Positions 35,398 to 44,242 of a stretch of DNA of 64,000 bases are shown piece after piece (position 1 is the first letter of the stretch; the number at the start of each line of letters is the position of its first letter). This DNA comes from Parachlamydiales bacterium. Its GTDB lineage: Bacteria; Chlamydiota; Chlamydiia; Chlamydiales; SM23-39. The stretch lies in the NCBI GenBank assembly GCA_019694475.1, contig JAIBBX010000004.1, forward strand, positions 1 to 64,000. Reading direction: 5' to 3'. The notes below the pieces were generated by a model. The model saw only the letters and a program-made list of their open reading frames with translations. It had not been told where the DNA came from and made no database searches. The translations under genes were made by a program, and so were the position numbers.

Positions 35398-36552
35398 ATG
35401 CTAAACGTATTCACAAAAACAATGCCTTGGATGGTTGCATCGCTTCTCGCTGCAACATCTGTATTTGGCAAACCTGCACCGCAAAATCTGGCGCAATGTG
35501 CTCCTAAACCAAACTGCCCGCAGCCAAGCGTACCAACGCAAGTATGCCCAGGAGACCCATGCTGCCCAGCTTGGCCAACTCCTGTATTGAACGCAGCATA
35601 CAATTACCCAGCACGCATCCAAACAAGATGCCCATGGGATATCTATGCAGATGCTAGCTTCATCTACTGGCAGCCAATCCAAGAAAATATGGAATTGGGC
35701 TTTCAGAACAACGTTGCTGCAGTCGGGGGCGATGTAACTGGCTTTAATGGCGAATTCATCAATATGGATTTCAACTTCAAGCCAGGCTTTAAAGTAGGTC
35801 TTGGTGGCAACTTCGACTATGATAATTGGGATTTGCACCTTGAGTACACTTGGTTCCACAGCTCGCATAATAAGAGCGCTACCCGTTCAGGGGATGGCCA
35901 AATCGTTGCTGATTGGGGACTACCCTTCTCTACGAGCTCAGTATTTGCTAGCACGATCAATGAAGATTGGCATCTTAAGATGGATATTCTTCAGCTGGAC
36001 TTAGGAAGATGGAATTACGTAGGAACAAAACTAACTTGCCACCCATATTTCGGAGCAAGAGCTGCTTGGATACGACAACAAGTTCATGCAGTGTTTGCAA
36101 ACCTGGGCGATCTTGGGATTGGAACCAATCTTGAAACGACTGTTAAAGGAAGAACTCTTTCTTGGGCTGTAGGTCCTGAAATTGGAATGGACACCAACTA
36201 CAATTTGGGTGCAGGCTTTAGATTCTACGGAAACGCTGAAGGCGATGTATTGTTCACTCGATACACAAAAGCAAACTATTCTGAAACCCACTCAAGTGGA
36301 GCAGATCCAGTTGTCACTAGACAAAGCAACATCAATACTTTGAGAGGACACGTGGATATTGAGCTTGGATTTGGCTGGGGCACCTATATTGATTGCAATA
36401 ACTGGTATTTAGATTTTGCGGCTGGCTACGGCTTCCAAATCTTCTTTGATCAGAATATGTTCAGATCTTTCCATCAGCTGACAGACAGCTCATTGCCTTA
36501 TGGCAATCTCTATGTACAAGGCGTAACCGGTACATTCAGATTGGATTTCTAA
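35398..36552 (+). CDS. MOMP-like outer membrane porin (Legionella MOMP type), second copy
   Basis: 384 residues. Signal peptide (cleavage after FGK or near), a Cys- and Pro-rich N-terminal segment (CAPKPNCPQP, CPGDPCCPAWP), then about 16 predicted strands ending in FRLDF. LDLGRWNYVGTKLTCHPYFGARAAWIRQ corresponds to the strand pair in the porin at 1330. In chlamydiae of this group such proteins are the major surface barrels. GGAGAG seven bases before the ATG. A strong T-tract terminator follows, as expected for a highly expressed gene. Confidence 0.85.
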   Translation: MLNVFTKTMPWMVASLLAATSVFGKPAPQNLAQCAPKPNCPQPSVPTQVCPGDPCCPAWPTPVLNAAYNYPARIQTRCPWDIYADASFIYWQPIQENMELGFQNNVAAVGGDVTGFNGEFINMDFNFKPGFKVGLGGNFDYDNWDLHLEYTWFHSSHNKSATRSGDGQIVADWGLPFSTSSVFASTINEDWHLKMDILQLDLGRWNYVGTKLTCHPYFGARAAWIRQQVHAVFANLGDLGIGTNLETTVKGRTLSWAVGPEIGMDTNYNLGAGFRFYGNAEGDVLFTRYTKANYSETHSSGADPVVTRQSNINTLRGHVDIELGFGWGTYIDCNNWYLDFAAGYGFQIFFDQNMFRSFHQLTDSSLPYGNLYVQGVTGTFRLDF

Positions 36553-36575
36553 ATCTAATCTGTCTTGATCTTTCG

Positions 36576-36610
36576 ACAGGCTGGGTTTTCCCCAGCCTGT
36601 TTGCTTTTTA
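36576..36610 (+). terminator. Rho-independent terminator of the porin
   Basis: ACAGGCTGGG-TTTTC-CCCAGCCTGT is a perfect ten-base stem followed by TTGCTTTTTA. Confidence 0.9.
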
Positions 36611-36635
36611 AGCATTTCTTGTTATCCTAACATTG

Positions 36636-37046
36636 ATGAAATATTACATAGCCACATCAACTGATAGAATGCCCGCACACAATATGGTGAGAGACGACCT
36701 GCAAAAGATGGGTTATCAGATCACTTATGATTGGACTTCTCATGGAAGCGTCAGACACACGAGCGCATCAAGGCTCCAAGAAGTTGCTATATTAGAAATT
36801 CAGGGCATTTTAAGCGCCGATTTCGTCCTTGTTCTTTTGCCGGGAGGAAAGGGGACGCATGTCGAATTGGGCCTTTCTCTTGCAAGCGGCAAGAAAATTT
36901 TCATTCACTGCGAAGACCCGAACATGTTTGAAGTGGGTCCCCAAGTATGCGCGTTTTATCACGCGCCTGGCATTATTCGCCTTACCTGTCCCATCAGCGA
37001 GATAGCTAAAACTCTGCTTTTTGAACTAAATACGGTCAATCTCTAA
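36636..37046 (+). CDS. Nucleoside 2-deoxyribosyltransferase-like protein
   Basis: 136 residues. YYIATSTDRM at the start and ADFVLVLLPGGKGTHVELGLSLASGKKIFI in the middle are the hallmarks of the deoxyribosyltransferase fold (Glu of HVELG as nucleophile). It could swap bases of deoxynucleosides or hydrolyse nucleotides; no substrate can be assigned. The ATG at 36636 follows a TTG and lacks a clear ribosome site. The end overlaps the convergent GH63 gene. Confidence 0.7.
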   Translation: MKYYIATSTDRMPAHNMVRDDLQKMGYQITYDWTSHGSVRHTSASRLQEVAILEIQGILSADFVLVLLPGGKGTHVELGLSLASGKKIFIHCEDPNMFEVGPQVCAFYHAPGIIRLTCPISEIAKTLLFELNTVNL

Positions 37047-39705
37047 GCTCTTGGATCAGATTGGCGATCAATCCTGTCCAACCGCATTGATGGGATGCGC
37101 CAAGACCCCGCCCATTATCGCCATGGAAATGTTCATGGAAGAATAAATAGTCCTGGAAATGGGGGTCCTTCTGAAACTTTTCGTAGTCACCGAAAACGGC
37201 CCGATTGCCATGCTTGTCTTTCTTAAAAATATTTAAAAGCCTCTCTGAAAATGAATCAGCCATTTGAGTCAGCGTCACTTCCGCTTCGCCTTCGACCTTG
37301 ATTTTCATGCTGTCTTTGAAAACATGTCCTAACCGATAGAGGGTCTCAACAAGGAAGAAATTAATGGGGAACCATATTGGCCCGCGCCAATTCGAGTTCC
37401 CTCCTTTGATTTTTTCAAGAGCTTCTCCAGGTTCATAGGAAAGCGTGAGGCCGTGCAATTCAGCTGGATGAGCTTGGTGATACTTAGAAAGGCTTCTAAG
37501 GCCATATTCAGACCGGAATTCCTTTGGATCCCAGATATTTTGCAGAAATCTTTCTATCTCATGCGCTGTTAGGAGGCCAAAAAGATGGTGAGAGCCAGTT
37601 TCATGAGGAACGCATTGGATGCATTTTGAAGTAAGATCTGTTTTTTTCTGAACCATCCACTCATATGCGTTGTAAAAGTTGGGAAATTTTCTGAGTTCAT
37701 CTTCGTCCCAAAAATCGCATGCAAAAAATGGAATCAAACCTACAAGAGAGCGAACTTTAATCTCGTCCACGCTTCCATCTGGGAATCGGATGAAGCTGTA
37801 GAAAAAACCATCCTCTTCGTTCCACATGTCGTAAGGGCGCCAATATCCTTTCCGCATGGCAGCCGTGACATAAATAAAGTGCTGGAAGAATTTAGTACCC
37901 AATCCCTCATAAATCGGATTTTTTCTGGCCAAAGTAAGCGCGATTCTCATTAAATTGAGACATAATAGGGAGATCCATCCAGCTCCATCTGCTTGGTCGA
38001 CCAAAAATCCTTGAGGCAGTTTTTGAGAGCGGTCGGCAAATCCGATATTGTCCATCCCCAAAAATCCACCCTCGAAAACGTTATTTCCCAAACTATCGAC
38101 TTTATTGATCCACCATGAAAAATTGAGAAGAAGCTTGTGAAAACACTTTTCCAAAAAGGTGTAATCTTCCCGGCCGTATTTTTTCTTTTCGTATTCGAAC
38201 ATTTTCAGCACGGCCCAAGCTTGTACAGGAGGGTTCACGTCGCTGAATTCCCATTCATATGCTGGAATCGATCCGTTAGGGTGCTGGAATTGGTCGAATA
38301 AAAGCATCCAAAGCTGATTCTTAGCAAACTCGATATCAATTAACGACAAGGCAAGAGAATGGAATGTAAGATCCCAAGCGGCAAACCAGGGAAATTCCCA
38401 CTTATCTGGCATCGAAAAAATTCGATATGACACAATGTGGCGCCAGTGAAAATTGCGGATCCAACGATGCGATTCGGGCGGAGGATCTTTCGGATTATCT
38501 CCTTGCAGCCAGGCTCCGACATCATAAATGTAGATCTGCTTGTTCCAGATCATCCCTGCCAAAGCTTGCCGTTGGATCATTTTTTCTTCTGCGGTCGCAT
38601 TCTTGGGATGAACCGTTTCGTAATAAAGATCGGCTTCTTTCTTTCTTTCTGCAAAAATGGAAGGAACGTCTTTGAGCGGATCGGCCAAAGCCTGATCGGT
38701 CAAGCGAAGATGGATCGTGACGCTTTTTCCTGGATCGATCGCCTTGAAAAAATACCAAATAGCAGCCTTGGTGCCCACTCTGGCGGGATTGACGGCCCCT
38801 TTTTCGTTTTGAATCAAATACCGGTGGAACGCATCCTTTACAAATGGCGTATCATTCGGCTGATTCCAAAGCGCCTGCCGATTTGTGTCATTGTTCGTAA
38901 AAAGGGGAGTTCCTCCAGCCGATGCATACAAGTGCCTTAACCCTAACCGATAATCAAAGAGCAGATAACGAGGAGAGAGGAGATTGCTGTCATCAACTGT
39001 TAGGCAAAGAGGGTTGTCCGATAAAACCTTGATCTCGGGCTCTTTAAGCCTCTTTTCCTTCCAGGCCCATTTATTACGAAACCAGACCTGGGGCAAAATA
39101 TGCAAAGGCGCCGGATCGGGGCCGCGGTTGAATGCTTCGATCTTCACGCAAAGATCATCGGGCCCTGCTTTCGCGTATTCGATAAAAATATCGAAATACC
39201 GATTTTCGTTAAAAATTCCCGTATCGATGAGCTCGAATTCCCGATCCTTGGGGCCTCTGCGCCCATTCTCATCAACGAGCTGGCTGTATGGAAAGGCCTT
39301 CTGCGGATACTTGTATAGATATTTCATGTAGCTATGAGAGGGGATCGCATCGAGGTAATAATAGATTTCTTTGACATCTTCGCCATGGTTCCCTTCATAG
39401 CAATTAAGGCCGAAAAGACGTTCTTTCAAAATGGGGTCGGCGCCATTCCAAAATGCATGAGCCAAGTTGACGACGCCAAATCGATCGGAAAACCCGGCAA
39501 TCCCGTCATCGCAGCGCCGATAAGTGCGCATACGGGCGTGATCATGAGGAAAATAGTTCCAAGCATCGCCATCCGCGCTATAGTCTTCCCGCACACTGCC
39601 CCAGCCACGCTCTGTCACATACGGGCCCCATTTTTCCCAAGGAAGGACCTGCCTGGCAATGTCGACGGTTTGGTGTTCCTTGATTCGATCTAATTCTGGA
39701 TTCAT
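37036..39705 (-). CDS. GH63-type glucosidase
   Basis: 889 residues of the bacterial GH63 group (mannosyl-oligosaccharide glucosidase fold). Diagnostic stretches include ERGWGSVREDYSADGDAWNYFPHD at the N-terminus, then WDLTFHSLALSLIDIEFAK and NWRGPIWFPINFFLVE of the (alpha/alpha)6 barrel. No signal peptide is present, so the enzyme acts inside the cell and would release glucose from an alpha-glucoside or glycogen-like substrate. Its four-base overlap with glucokinase suggests the glucose is phosphorylated immediately. Confidence 0.85.
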   Translation of the reverse strand: MNPELDRIKEHQTVDIARQVLPWEKWGPYVTERGWGSVREDYSADGDAWNYFPHDHARMRTYRRCDDGIAGFSDRFGVVNLAHAFWNGADPILKERLFGLNCYEGNHGEDVKEIYYYLDAIPSHSYMKYLYKYPQKAFPYSQLVDENGRRGPKDREFELIDTGIFNENRYFDIFIEYAKAGPDDLCVKIEAFNRGPDPAPLHILPQVWFRNKWAWKEKRLKEPEIKVLSDNPLCLTVDDSNLLSPRYLLFDYRLGLRHLYASAGGTPLFTNNDTNRQALWNQPNDTPFVKDAFHRYLIQNEKGAVNPARVGTKAAIWYFFKAIDPGKSVTIHLRLTDQALADPLKDVPSIFAERKKEADLYYETVHPKNATAEEKMIQRQALAGMIWNKQIYIYDVGAWLQGDNPKDPPPESHRWIRNFHWRHIVSYRIFSMPDKWEFPWFAAWDLTFHSLALSLIDIEFAKNQLWMLLFDQFQHPNGSIPAYEWEFSDVNPPVQAWAVLKMFEYEKKKYGREDYTFLEKCFHKLLLNFSWWINKVDSLGNNVFEGGFLGMDNIGFADRSQKLPQGFLVDQADGAGWISLLCLNLMRIALTLARKNPIYEGLGTKFFQHFIYVTAAMRKGYWRPYDMWNEEDGFFYSFIRFPDGSVDEIKVRSLVGLIPFFACDFWDEDELRKFPNFYNAYEWMVQKKTDLTSKCIQCVPHETGSHHLFGLLTAHEIERFLQNIWDPKEFRSEYGLRSLSKYHQAHPAELHGLTLSYEPGEALEKIKGGNSNWRGPIWFPINFFLVETLYRLGHVFKDSMKIKVEGEAEVTLTQMADSFSERLLNIFKKDKHGNRAVFGDYEKFQKDPHFQDYLFFHEHFHGDNGRGLGASHQCGWTGLIANLIQELRD

Positions 39706-40646
39706 AGCTTTTCCGCAAAATAAGCGGCTCCGAGAAGAGCAGCATTATCATTCATCACAACCCAAATCGGTATGGATGCAAGCAGTTCTTTAAACCGCCC
39801 TTTGTCAGTGAAAGAAGAATGAAAAGCTCCATTTTTCATTTTATCAACCAGATGAGGCGCAATCCCTCCTCCAATATAAAAGCCGCCCAAAGCCAGAAAT
39901 TTTAAGGCCATATTTCCTGCCTCAGCTCCATATAGCGAAATAAACCATTCGAGCGCATGAACGCAAGCTTTGTCTTGATTTTGGGTTCCCCATTCAGAAA
40001 CAACCCTAGCTGGATCACCCTTTCCCATGGCCGCTTTTAAATCTGGGCTCAGCTTTTCTTTCCCCGAGTCGATTAAAAAATGGAAAATGCTAAGCAAGCC
40101 TGGCCCAGACACCACCCGCTCATAGGAGACATGGCCAAACTTCTTCAAAAGATATAGAAACAATTCAACTTCTTTTGCATTCCGAGGGGCGAAATCGGTA
40201 TGTCCTCCCTCGCAAGCAAAAGGGATGTGCTCTTTCCCATTCCAAAATAGACCCGCTTCGCCAAGACCCGTCCCTGCTGCGATAAGCGCCTGATTGCCTG
40301 TCTGTTTTTGCCCTTCATGGAAAAGGAAAAGCTCATCTTTCTTCAAAGCTCTTAAGCCGTGAGCATTCGCTTCCAAATCATTCAATAATGCGACCTTCGC
40401 GACTCCCAGTTTAGCCGCATCAATCGTCCATGAAAGATTCGTGATCTTGGCTTTACCATTTCGAACGGGGCCGGCCACGCCGAAACAAGCTTTTTCGACC
40501 TTTTTTCCCTGTAAGAATTCATGCACGATGGCTTCCAGGCTGTCGTACTTTTGACTAGGATATTTTTTTTCTTCGCCTACTCTTTTGCCATGTTCAAAGA
40601 GAGCAAGACGTGTGTTCGTGCCGCCAATATCGCCCGCTAAGATCAT
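39702..40646 (-). CDS. glk: Glucokinase (ROK-independent Glk family)
   Basis: 314 residues. It phosphorylates glucose with [16 protein letters not shown] (residues 5-17) binds phosphate, CFGVAGPV and [11 protein letters not shown] follow, and [13 protein letters not shown] and [10 protein letters not shown] are typical of Glk. The open frame runs from 40727, but AAAAGGAG five bases before the ATG at 40646 fixes the start. It is co-transcribed with the glucosidase; recA is divergent. Confidence 0.92.
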   Translation of the reverse strand: MILAGDIGGTNTRLALFEHGKRVGEEKKYPSQKYDSLEAIVHEFLQGKKVEKACFGVAGPVRNGKAKITNLSWTIDAAKLGVAKVALLNDLEANAHGLRALKKDELFLFHEGQKQTGNQALIAAGTGLGEAGLFWNGKEHIPFACEGGHTDFAPRNAKEVELFLYLLKKFGHVSYERVVSGPGLLSIFHFLIDSGKEKLSPDLKAAMGKGDPARVVSEWGTQNQDKACVHALEWFISLYGAEAGNMALKFLALGGFYIGGGIAPHLVDKMKNGAFHSSFTDKGRFKELLASIPIWVVMNDNAALLGAAYFAEKL

Positions 40647-40680
40647 TTTGCTCCTTTTTCGGCATTGAACCATATTTTTT

Positions 40681-40736
40681 CTCGCTTGACGAGAAGAAAA
40701 ATTCCGAACATCGTATAATTCAATCAATCCAGGAGG
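40681..40736 (+). promoter_or_regulatory. recA promoter region and ribosome binding site
   Basis: TATAAT at 40714-40719 is perfect. TTGACG at 40686 is 22 bases upstream, too far for an ordinary pair, so the -35 is weak. AGGAGG (40731-40736) sits five bases before the ATG. No LexA-type box is recognisable. Confidence 0.5.
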
Positions 40737-40741
40737 AATTT

Positions 40742-41788
40742 ATGTCTCAGCAACAACCCGATACAGCCAAGAAAAAGGCTTTAGAACTGGCCATTTCCCA
40801 CATCCAAAAGCAATTTGGCGATGGGGCTATTATGGCACTAGGCAAACACGCGTCCGCCCAAGGCCTTAGCGTCATTAAAACTGGCGCCATTTCACTCGAC
40901 ATCGCGCTTGGCATCGGCGGCGTTCCAAGAGGCCGTATCGTCGAAATTTTTGGCCCGGAATCGTCAGGTAAATCGACCCTTGCCCTCCACATCGTCGCCA
41001 ATGCGCAAAAAACAGGCGGCCTTGCAGCCTACATCGACGCAGAACACGCGCTCGATCCAGCATACGCCGCCAAAATCGGCGTCAATATCGATGATTTGAT
41101 GATTTCTCAGCCGGACAACGGCGAGGAAGCTCTAAATATCGCCGAGATGTTGGCCCGTTCAAATGCGGTCGATGTCATCGTGGTCGATTCAGTAGCAGCT
41201 CTTGTTCCTAAATCAGAACTTGAAGGCGAAATCGGCGATCAATTCATGGGCCTGCAAGCGCGCATGATGTCGCAAGCTCTGCGTAAACTCACAGCAACAC
41301 TTGCCCGAAGCAACACCTGCGCCATCTTCATCAACCAGATCCGCGAAAAGATCGGCGTGATGTTTGGCAACCCAGAAACAACTACGGGCGGTAGAGCGCT
41401 TAAATTCTATTCATCCATCCGCCTCGACATCCGTCGCATGACTGGAATCAAAGGAAGCGGCGAAAATGCTACCGATATCGGGTCTCGCGTCAAAGTCAAA
41501 GTGGTGAAGAACAAATGCGCTCCTCCATTCCAAGCTGCCGAATTCGACATTCTCTTCAATGAGGGGATTTCCCACTGCGGCGCTCTGATTGATGCTGGAG
41601 TCGAACAGGGCATCGTTGAGAAAAAAGGAACTTGGTTCAGCTACCTAACAAACCGTCTCGGCCAGGGTCGGGAAGCGGCGCGCGAAGAGCTGAAGAGCAA
41701 TCCAAAGCTTGCTGGTGAAATCGAAAAAGCGATCCACGACAAGCTCGCTGCCGCTAAAAAACCTGCTGAAGCGACGGCAAACGCTTAG
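40742..41788 (+). CDS. recA: Recombinase RecA
   Basis: 348 residues. P-loop GPESSGKST (71-79), the IDAEHALDP stretch, [10 protein letters not shown], and [28 protein letters not shown] are the RecA core motifs. It catalyses strand exchange and stimulates LexA-type self-cleavage where that exists. The frame is open from 40610, but the perfect AGGAGG decides the ATG at 40742. The following terminator ends the unit. Confidence 0.98.
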   Translation: MSQQQPDTAKKKALELAISHIQKQFGDGAIMALGKHASAQGLSVIKTGAISLDIALGIGGVPRGRIVEIFGPESSGKSTLALHIVANAQKTGGLAAYIDAEHALDPAYAAKIGVNIDDLMISQPDNGEEALNIAEMLARSNAVDVIVVDSVAALVPKSELEGEIGDQFMGLQARMMSQALRKLTATLARSNTCAIFINQIREKIGVMFGNPETTTGGRALKFYSSIRLDIRRMTGIKGSGENATDIGSRVKVKVVKNKCAPPFQAAEFDILFNEGISHCGALIDAGVEQGIVEKKGTWFSYLTNRLGQGREAAREELKSNPKLAGEIEKAIHDKLAAAKKPAEATANA

Positions 41789-41796
41789 ACCTTCAT

Positions 41797-41832
41797 GCCC
41801 CCAGTGATCCAGATTGGGGGCTTCTTCTTTTG
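41797..41832 (+). terminator. Rho-independent terminator of recA
   Basis: GCCCCCAGT-GATCCAG-ATTGGGGGC gives a nine-base stem with one G-T pair, followed by TTCTTCTTTT. Confidence 0.85.
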
Positions 41833-41889
41833 ACAAGTATTTTTTCTGTCTCTATCTTGGATCTTTTGAAAACTGTTCGAGAGGGAACA

Positions 41890-42148
41890 ATGCGTCGAAT
41901 ATTTGGAATTGCGTTTTGTTTATTAAATGCTGCGTCAGGGTTTGCAGAATATGCCATTATTGGCGGGGATGCGAGCAAGGCTTATTCGGCCTTGGTTTCA
42001 ATTTCAGCCCAAGCCACAGAACTTTCTCCGTTGCCTACAGATCCCACATAGCAAATTTTTTCTGTATGTATCTTTGGATTTCCAAGGTGAATTTGGATCC
42101 GAATTCCAGTCCTATTTTGCTGGGCTAGAAATCGGACGAAAATTCTAA
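41890..42148 (+). pseudogene. Remnant of an outer-membrane protein gene
   Basis: A start with GAGGGAACA and a signal peptide (MRRIFGIAFCLLNAASGFAEY) leads into a frame that stops at 42051. The next frame (+1) then carries FFLYVSLDFQGEFGSEF followed by YFAGLEIGRKF and a stop at 42148: two barrel strands and a C-terminal Phe, as at the end of an outer-membrane barrel. The simplest reading is a gene reduced by deletion and frameshift. A palindromic hairpin follows its last stop. Confidence 0.55.
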
Positions 42149-42151
42149 AAC

Positions 42152-42184
42152 CCCCCAGATGTAAAGCCGCTTTACATCTGGGGG
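42152..42184 (+). repeat. Dispersed palindromic repeat, copy 4, extended into a terminator hairpin
   Basis: The core ATGTAAAGC-C-GCTTTACAT (42159-42177) is flanked by CCCCCAG and CTGGGGG, giving a 16-base-arm perfect hairpin. TTCCTATATTCATTTTTTT follows. It starts three bases after the pseudogene stop. Confidence 0.75.
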
Positions 42185-42252
42185 TTCCTATATTCATTTT
42201 TTTATATCTAGACCCTCACGCAACGTCATAGCTTATATTCTGGCCATTCCTT

Positions 42253-42271
42253 TAAAATCATAGGGATTTTA
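42253..42271. promoter_or_regulatory. Inverted repeat upstream of the MerR gene (candidate operator)
   Basis: TAAAATC-ATAGG-GATTTTA has seven-base arms 12 bases before the regulator's ATG. MerR-family proteins bind such repeats and often autoregulate. Confidence 0.5.
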
Positions 42272-42283
42272 GTGGGGTAAAAA

Positions 42284-43039
42284 ATGGTTTATACAGTTCG
42301 AAAATTAGCCAACATTTCGGGAGTGAGCGTCAGAACGCTTCATTATTATGATGAAGTGGATCTTCTGAAGCCCGCCTACATCGGCGCGAATGGGTACAGG
42401 CATTATGAAGAAGCACAGCTTCTACAATTGCAGCAGATCCTCTTTTTTCGAAAGTTGGGGATGGAGCTGAACAAGATACGGCAAATCATCAAGAAGGACG
42501 ATTTTAGCCAAATAGCGGCCCTCCATTCGCATCGCAAGCTGCTCGCTCGAGAATTGGAAAATACGCGCGAACTGATCGAGACCATCGACAATACGATTAA
42601 ACACCTGCAAGGTCAGAAAAAAATGAAAGACAAACAGTTTTTCGAGGGATTGAATTCCCCAAAACAAACAGAGTATGAAAAATACCTCGTCGACAGCGGC
42701 AACATTACGGCTCAAGAAATTGAACGGGGACGCAAACGATTAGAGAAGTGGTCGAAGGAAGATTGGGCTGATACCCAAAAAGAATGGGAAGATTTGCTGA
42801 AAAGCTATGTAAAAGCGATTCAGGAAGGTCATGGTCCTGAATCCAAAATTGCGCACGCTCTAGTTGAAAGGCACTTCAAGTATCTAAATAGATTTGGAAT
42901 TGAAGTGAAAAGGGAAGAGATGGTCGAGAAGTCACAATTTTATTTGGGCCATCCCGACTGGATCAAGCTTTTCGACAGTCATCACCCAAAACTACACGGG
43001 TTCATGCTCGCAGCGATCGAAGACTATTCAAAACAATAA
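42284..43039 (+). CDS. MerR-family regulator with TipAS-type ligand domain
   Basis: 251 residues. MVYTVRKLANISGVSVRTLHYYDEVDLLKP is the MerR winged helix, followed by a coiled coil (~80-115). Residues ~120-250 (WSKEDWADTQKEWEDLLKSY; FEGLN) resemble the TipAS domain that binds thiopeptide and other drug-like compounds. Full-length proteins of this type activate multidrug resistance or their own gene. The GTGGGG before the ATG supports the start. No obvious target gene neighbours it. Confidence 0.85.
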   Translation: MVYTVRKLANISGVSVRTLHYYDEVDLLKPAYIGANGYRHYEEAQLLQLQQILFFRKLGMELNKIRQIIKKDDFSQIAALHSHRKLLARELENTRELIETIDNTIKHLQGQKKMKDKQFFEGLNSPKQTEYEKYLVDSGNITAQEIERGRKRLEKWSKEDWADTQKEWEDLLKSYVKAIQEGHGPESKIAHALVERHFKYLNRFGIEVKREEMVEKSQFYLGHPDWIKLFDSHHPKLHGFMLAAIEDYSKQ

Positions 43040-43047
43040 CCCTAAGC

Positions 43048-43067
43048 CCCCGCACTCTTTTGCGGGG
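43048..43067. terminator. Bidirectional terminator between convergent genes
   Basis: CCCCGCA-CTCTTT-TGCGGGG forms a seven-base stem; T-rich sequence follows on the plus strand. It sits between two converging genes. Confidence 0.7.
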
Positions 43068-43071
43068 CAAT

Positions 43072-43359
43072 CTATTCTTTCTGTGCCACGAATAAATATG
43101 TGCTGACAGCAGCGAGAGCTCCCGGCACAAATTCTTTGACCCCGCGAAAGAGCGATTGAGTACCAATTTCATAATGGCGTTTAGCAAGCTTTTGATAATA
43201 GTCTTTTGAGCTGCACCTCATCAATTGATACGTGACCATCTGAAGAGAACCGATCACCAGGTTTGTGATCCCTTTCAATTCGGTAGCGACAGGAATATAC
43301 CTCATAGGTTCTCTCAAAATCTCTCGATCGAACCTCCTAAACGCCTGCACCAAAGTCAT
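43072..43359 (-). CDS. Small hypothetical protein
   Basis: 95 residues. The sequence is basic with two moderately hydrophobic stretches (GITNLVIGSLQMVTYQLM and FVPGALAAVSTYLFV), possibly membrane-associated. A good GAGGG site precedes the ATG. No family is recognised. Confidence 0.5.
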   Translation of the reverse strand: MTLVQAFRRFDREILREPMRYIPVATELKGITNLVIGSLQMVTYQLMRCSSKDYYQKLAKRHYEIGTQSLFRGVKEFVPGALAAVSTYLFVAQKE

Positions 43360-43417
43360 ATATCCCTCACTTAAAAGGAAAAGAGACTAAAGAGGTTTTG
43401 GATTTCTTGCAATTGGT

Positions 43418-44242
43418 TTAGTGAGTGCAATATCGGTAATTGGAGAGATATTCCACGAGCTCTTGAAATCCCTCATTCCAGAGACCAAGTTTTTTGAGAG
43501 ATTCAATAAAAGCCTCTAATTCGGAAGTAAAGATTTGTTCTGCTTTTTCAACCCCAACAGCAATAGCCATGTTGATCCGCGAATCTTGGCTTCCATCGAT
43601 CAAATCATCAGCTGTTTGAAAGGCCAGACCCAAATGATAAGCGCAAAGTTTTATCTCGTCCAATCGCTTGAGATCTCCTCCGCCGAAAACCCATCCGAAA
43701 ATGAAAGAGATTTCAAATAATGTGACTGTTTTTTGATAAATGATTTTCTGAACAGCTTCCAAGCTATAGCCAGGAGGATACAGATCGAAAAACTGTCCGC
43801 CGGTTGCTCCATTGATTCCTGCACAGCGAGTCGCCGCTTCGAGGCAGATAACAGCTCCCTCAGGATAGGATTTACTGTTTCGATAAATTCCGCCATATCC
43901 TTCAGCAATCAGCGCGTAGCTGGCTAAAATGGCAGCGCTTTCTCCAAATGCTTTATGGAGAGATGGGCGGTTTCTTCGGAAATCATCGTTGTCCATGCAG
44001 GGGAGATCGTCGGCAATGAGAGAGGCGGTATGGAAAAATTCTACGCTAAGAGCTGCCGGCATCGCATCGGCGCCTTTGCCAAGAGCATCCGCGATCATCA
44101 AGACGATCATAGGCCGAAGTCTTTTCCCGCCATTGAGCAAAGCGTATTCGCAGGCATCGCGCAAACCATTTTTTTCGCCCAAGAGCTCAATAGAGCGGAC
44201 CAATTCTTTTTCTATTTGGGAGCGGTAGAGCTCGATTGCCAT
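43418..44242 (-). CDS. ispA: Polyprenyl diphosphate synthase (farnesyl/geranylgeranyl type)
   Basis: 274 residues. The first Asp-rich motif IADDLPCMDNDD (near residue 82) and the second LAFQTADDLID define the trans-prenyl synthase family; GGKRLRP binds the diphosphate. It makes FPP or GGPP from IPP. The frame is open to 44449 in a long N-terminal extension overlapping the next gene; the ATG at 44242 gives the usual family N-terminus. Chlamydial ispA is next to a GlmU-like gene, as here. Confidence 0.88.
   Translation of the reverse strand: MAIELYRSQIEKELVRSIELLGEKNGLRDACEYALLNGGKRLRPMIVLMIADALGKGADAMPAALSVEFFHTASLIADDLPCMDNDDFRRNRPSLHKAFGESAAILASYALIAEGYGGIYRNSKSYPEGAVICLEAATRCAGINGATGGQFFDLYPPGYSLEAVQKIIYQKTVTLFEISFIFGWVFGGGDLKRLDEIKLCAYHLGLAFQTADDLIDGSQDSRINMAIAVGVEKAEQIFTSELEAFIESLKKLGLWNEGFQELVEYLSNYRYCTH

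Noticed and set aside
40610..40741. Upstream extension of recA by 44 codons
   Set aside because: The extension overlaps the divergent glucokinase start and lacks RecA homology; AGGAGG marks 40742.
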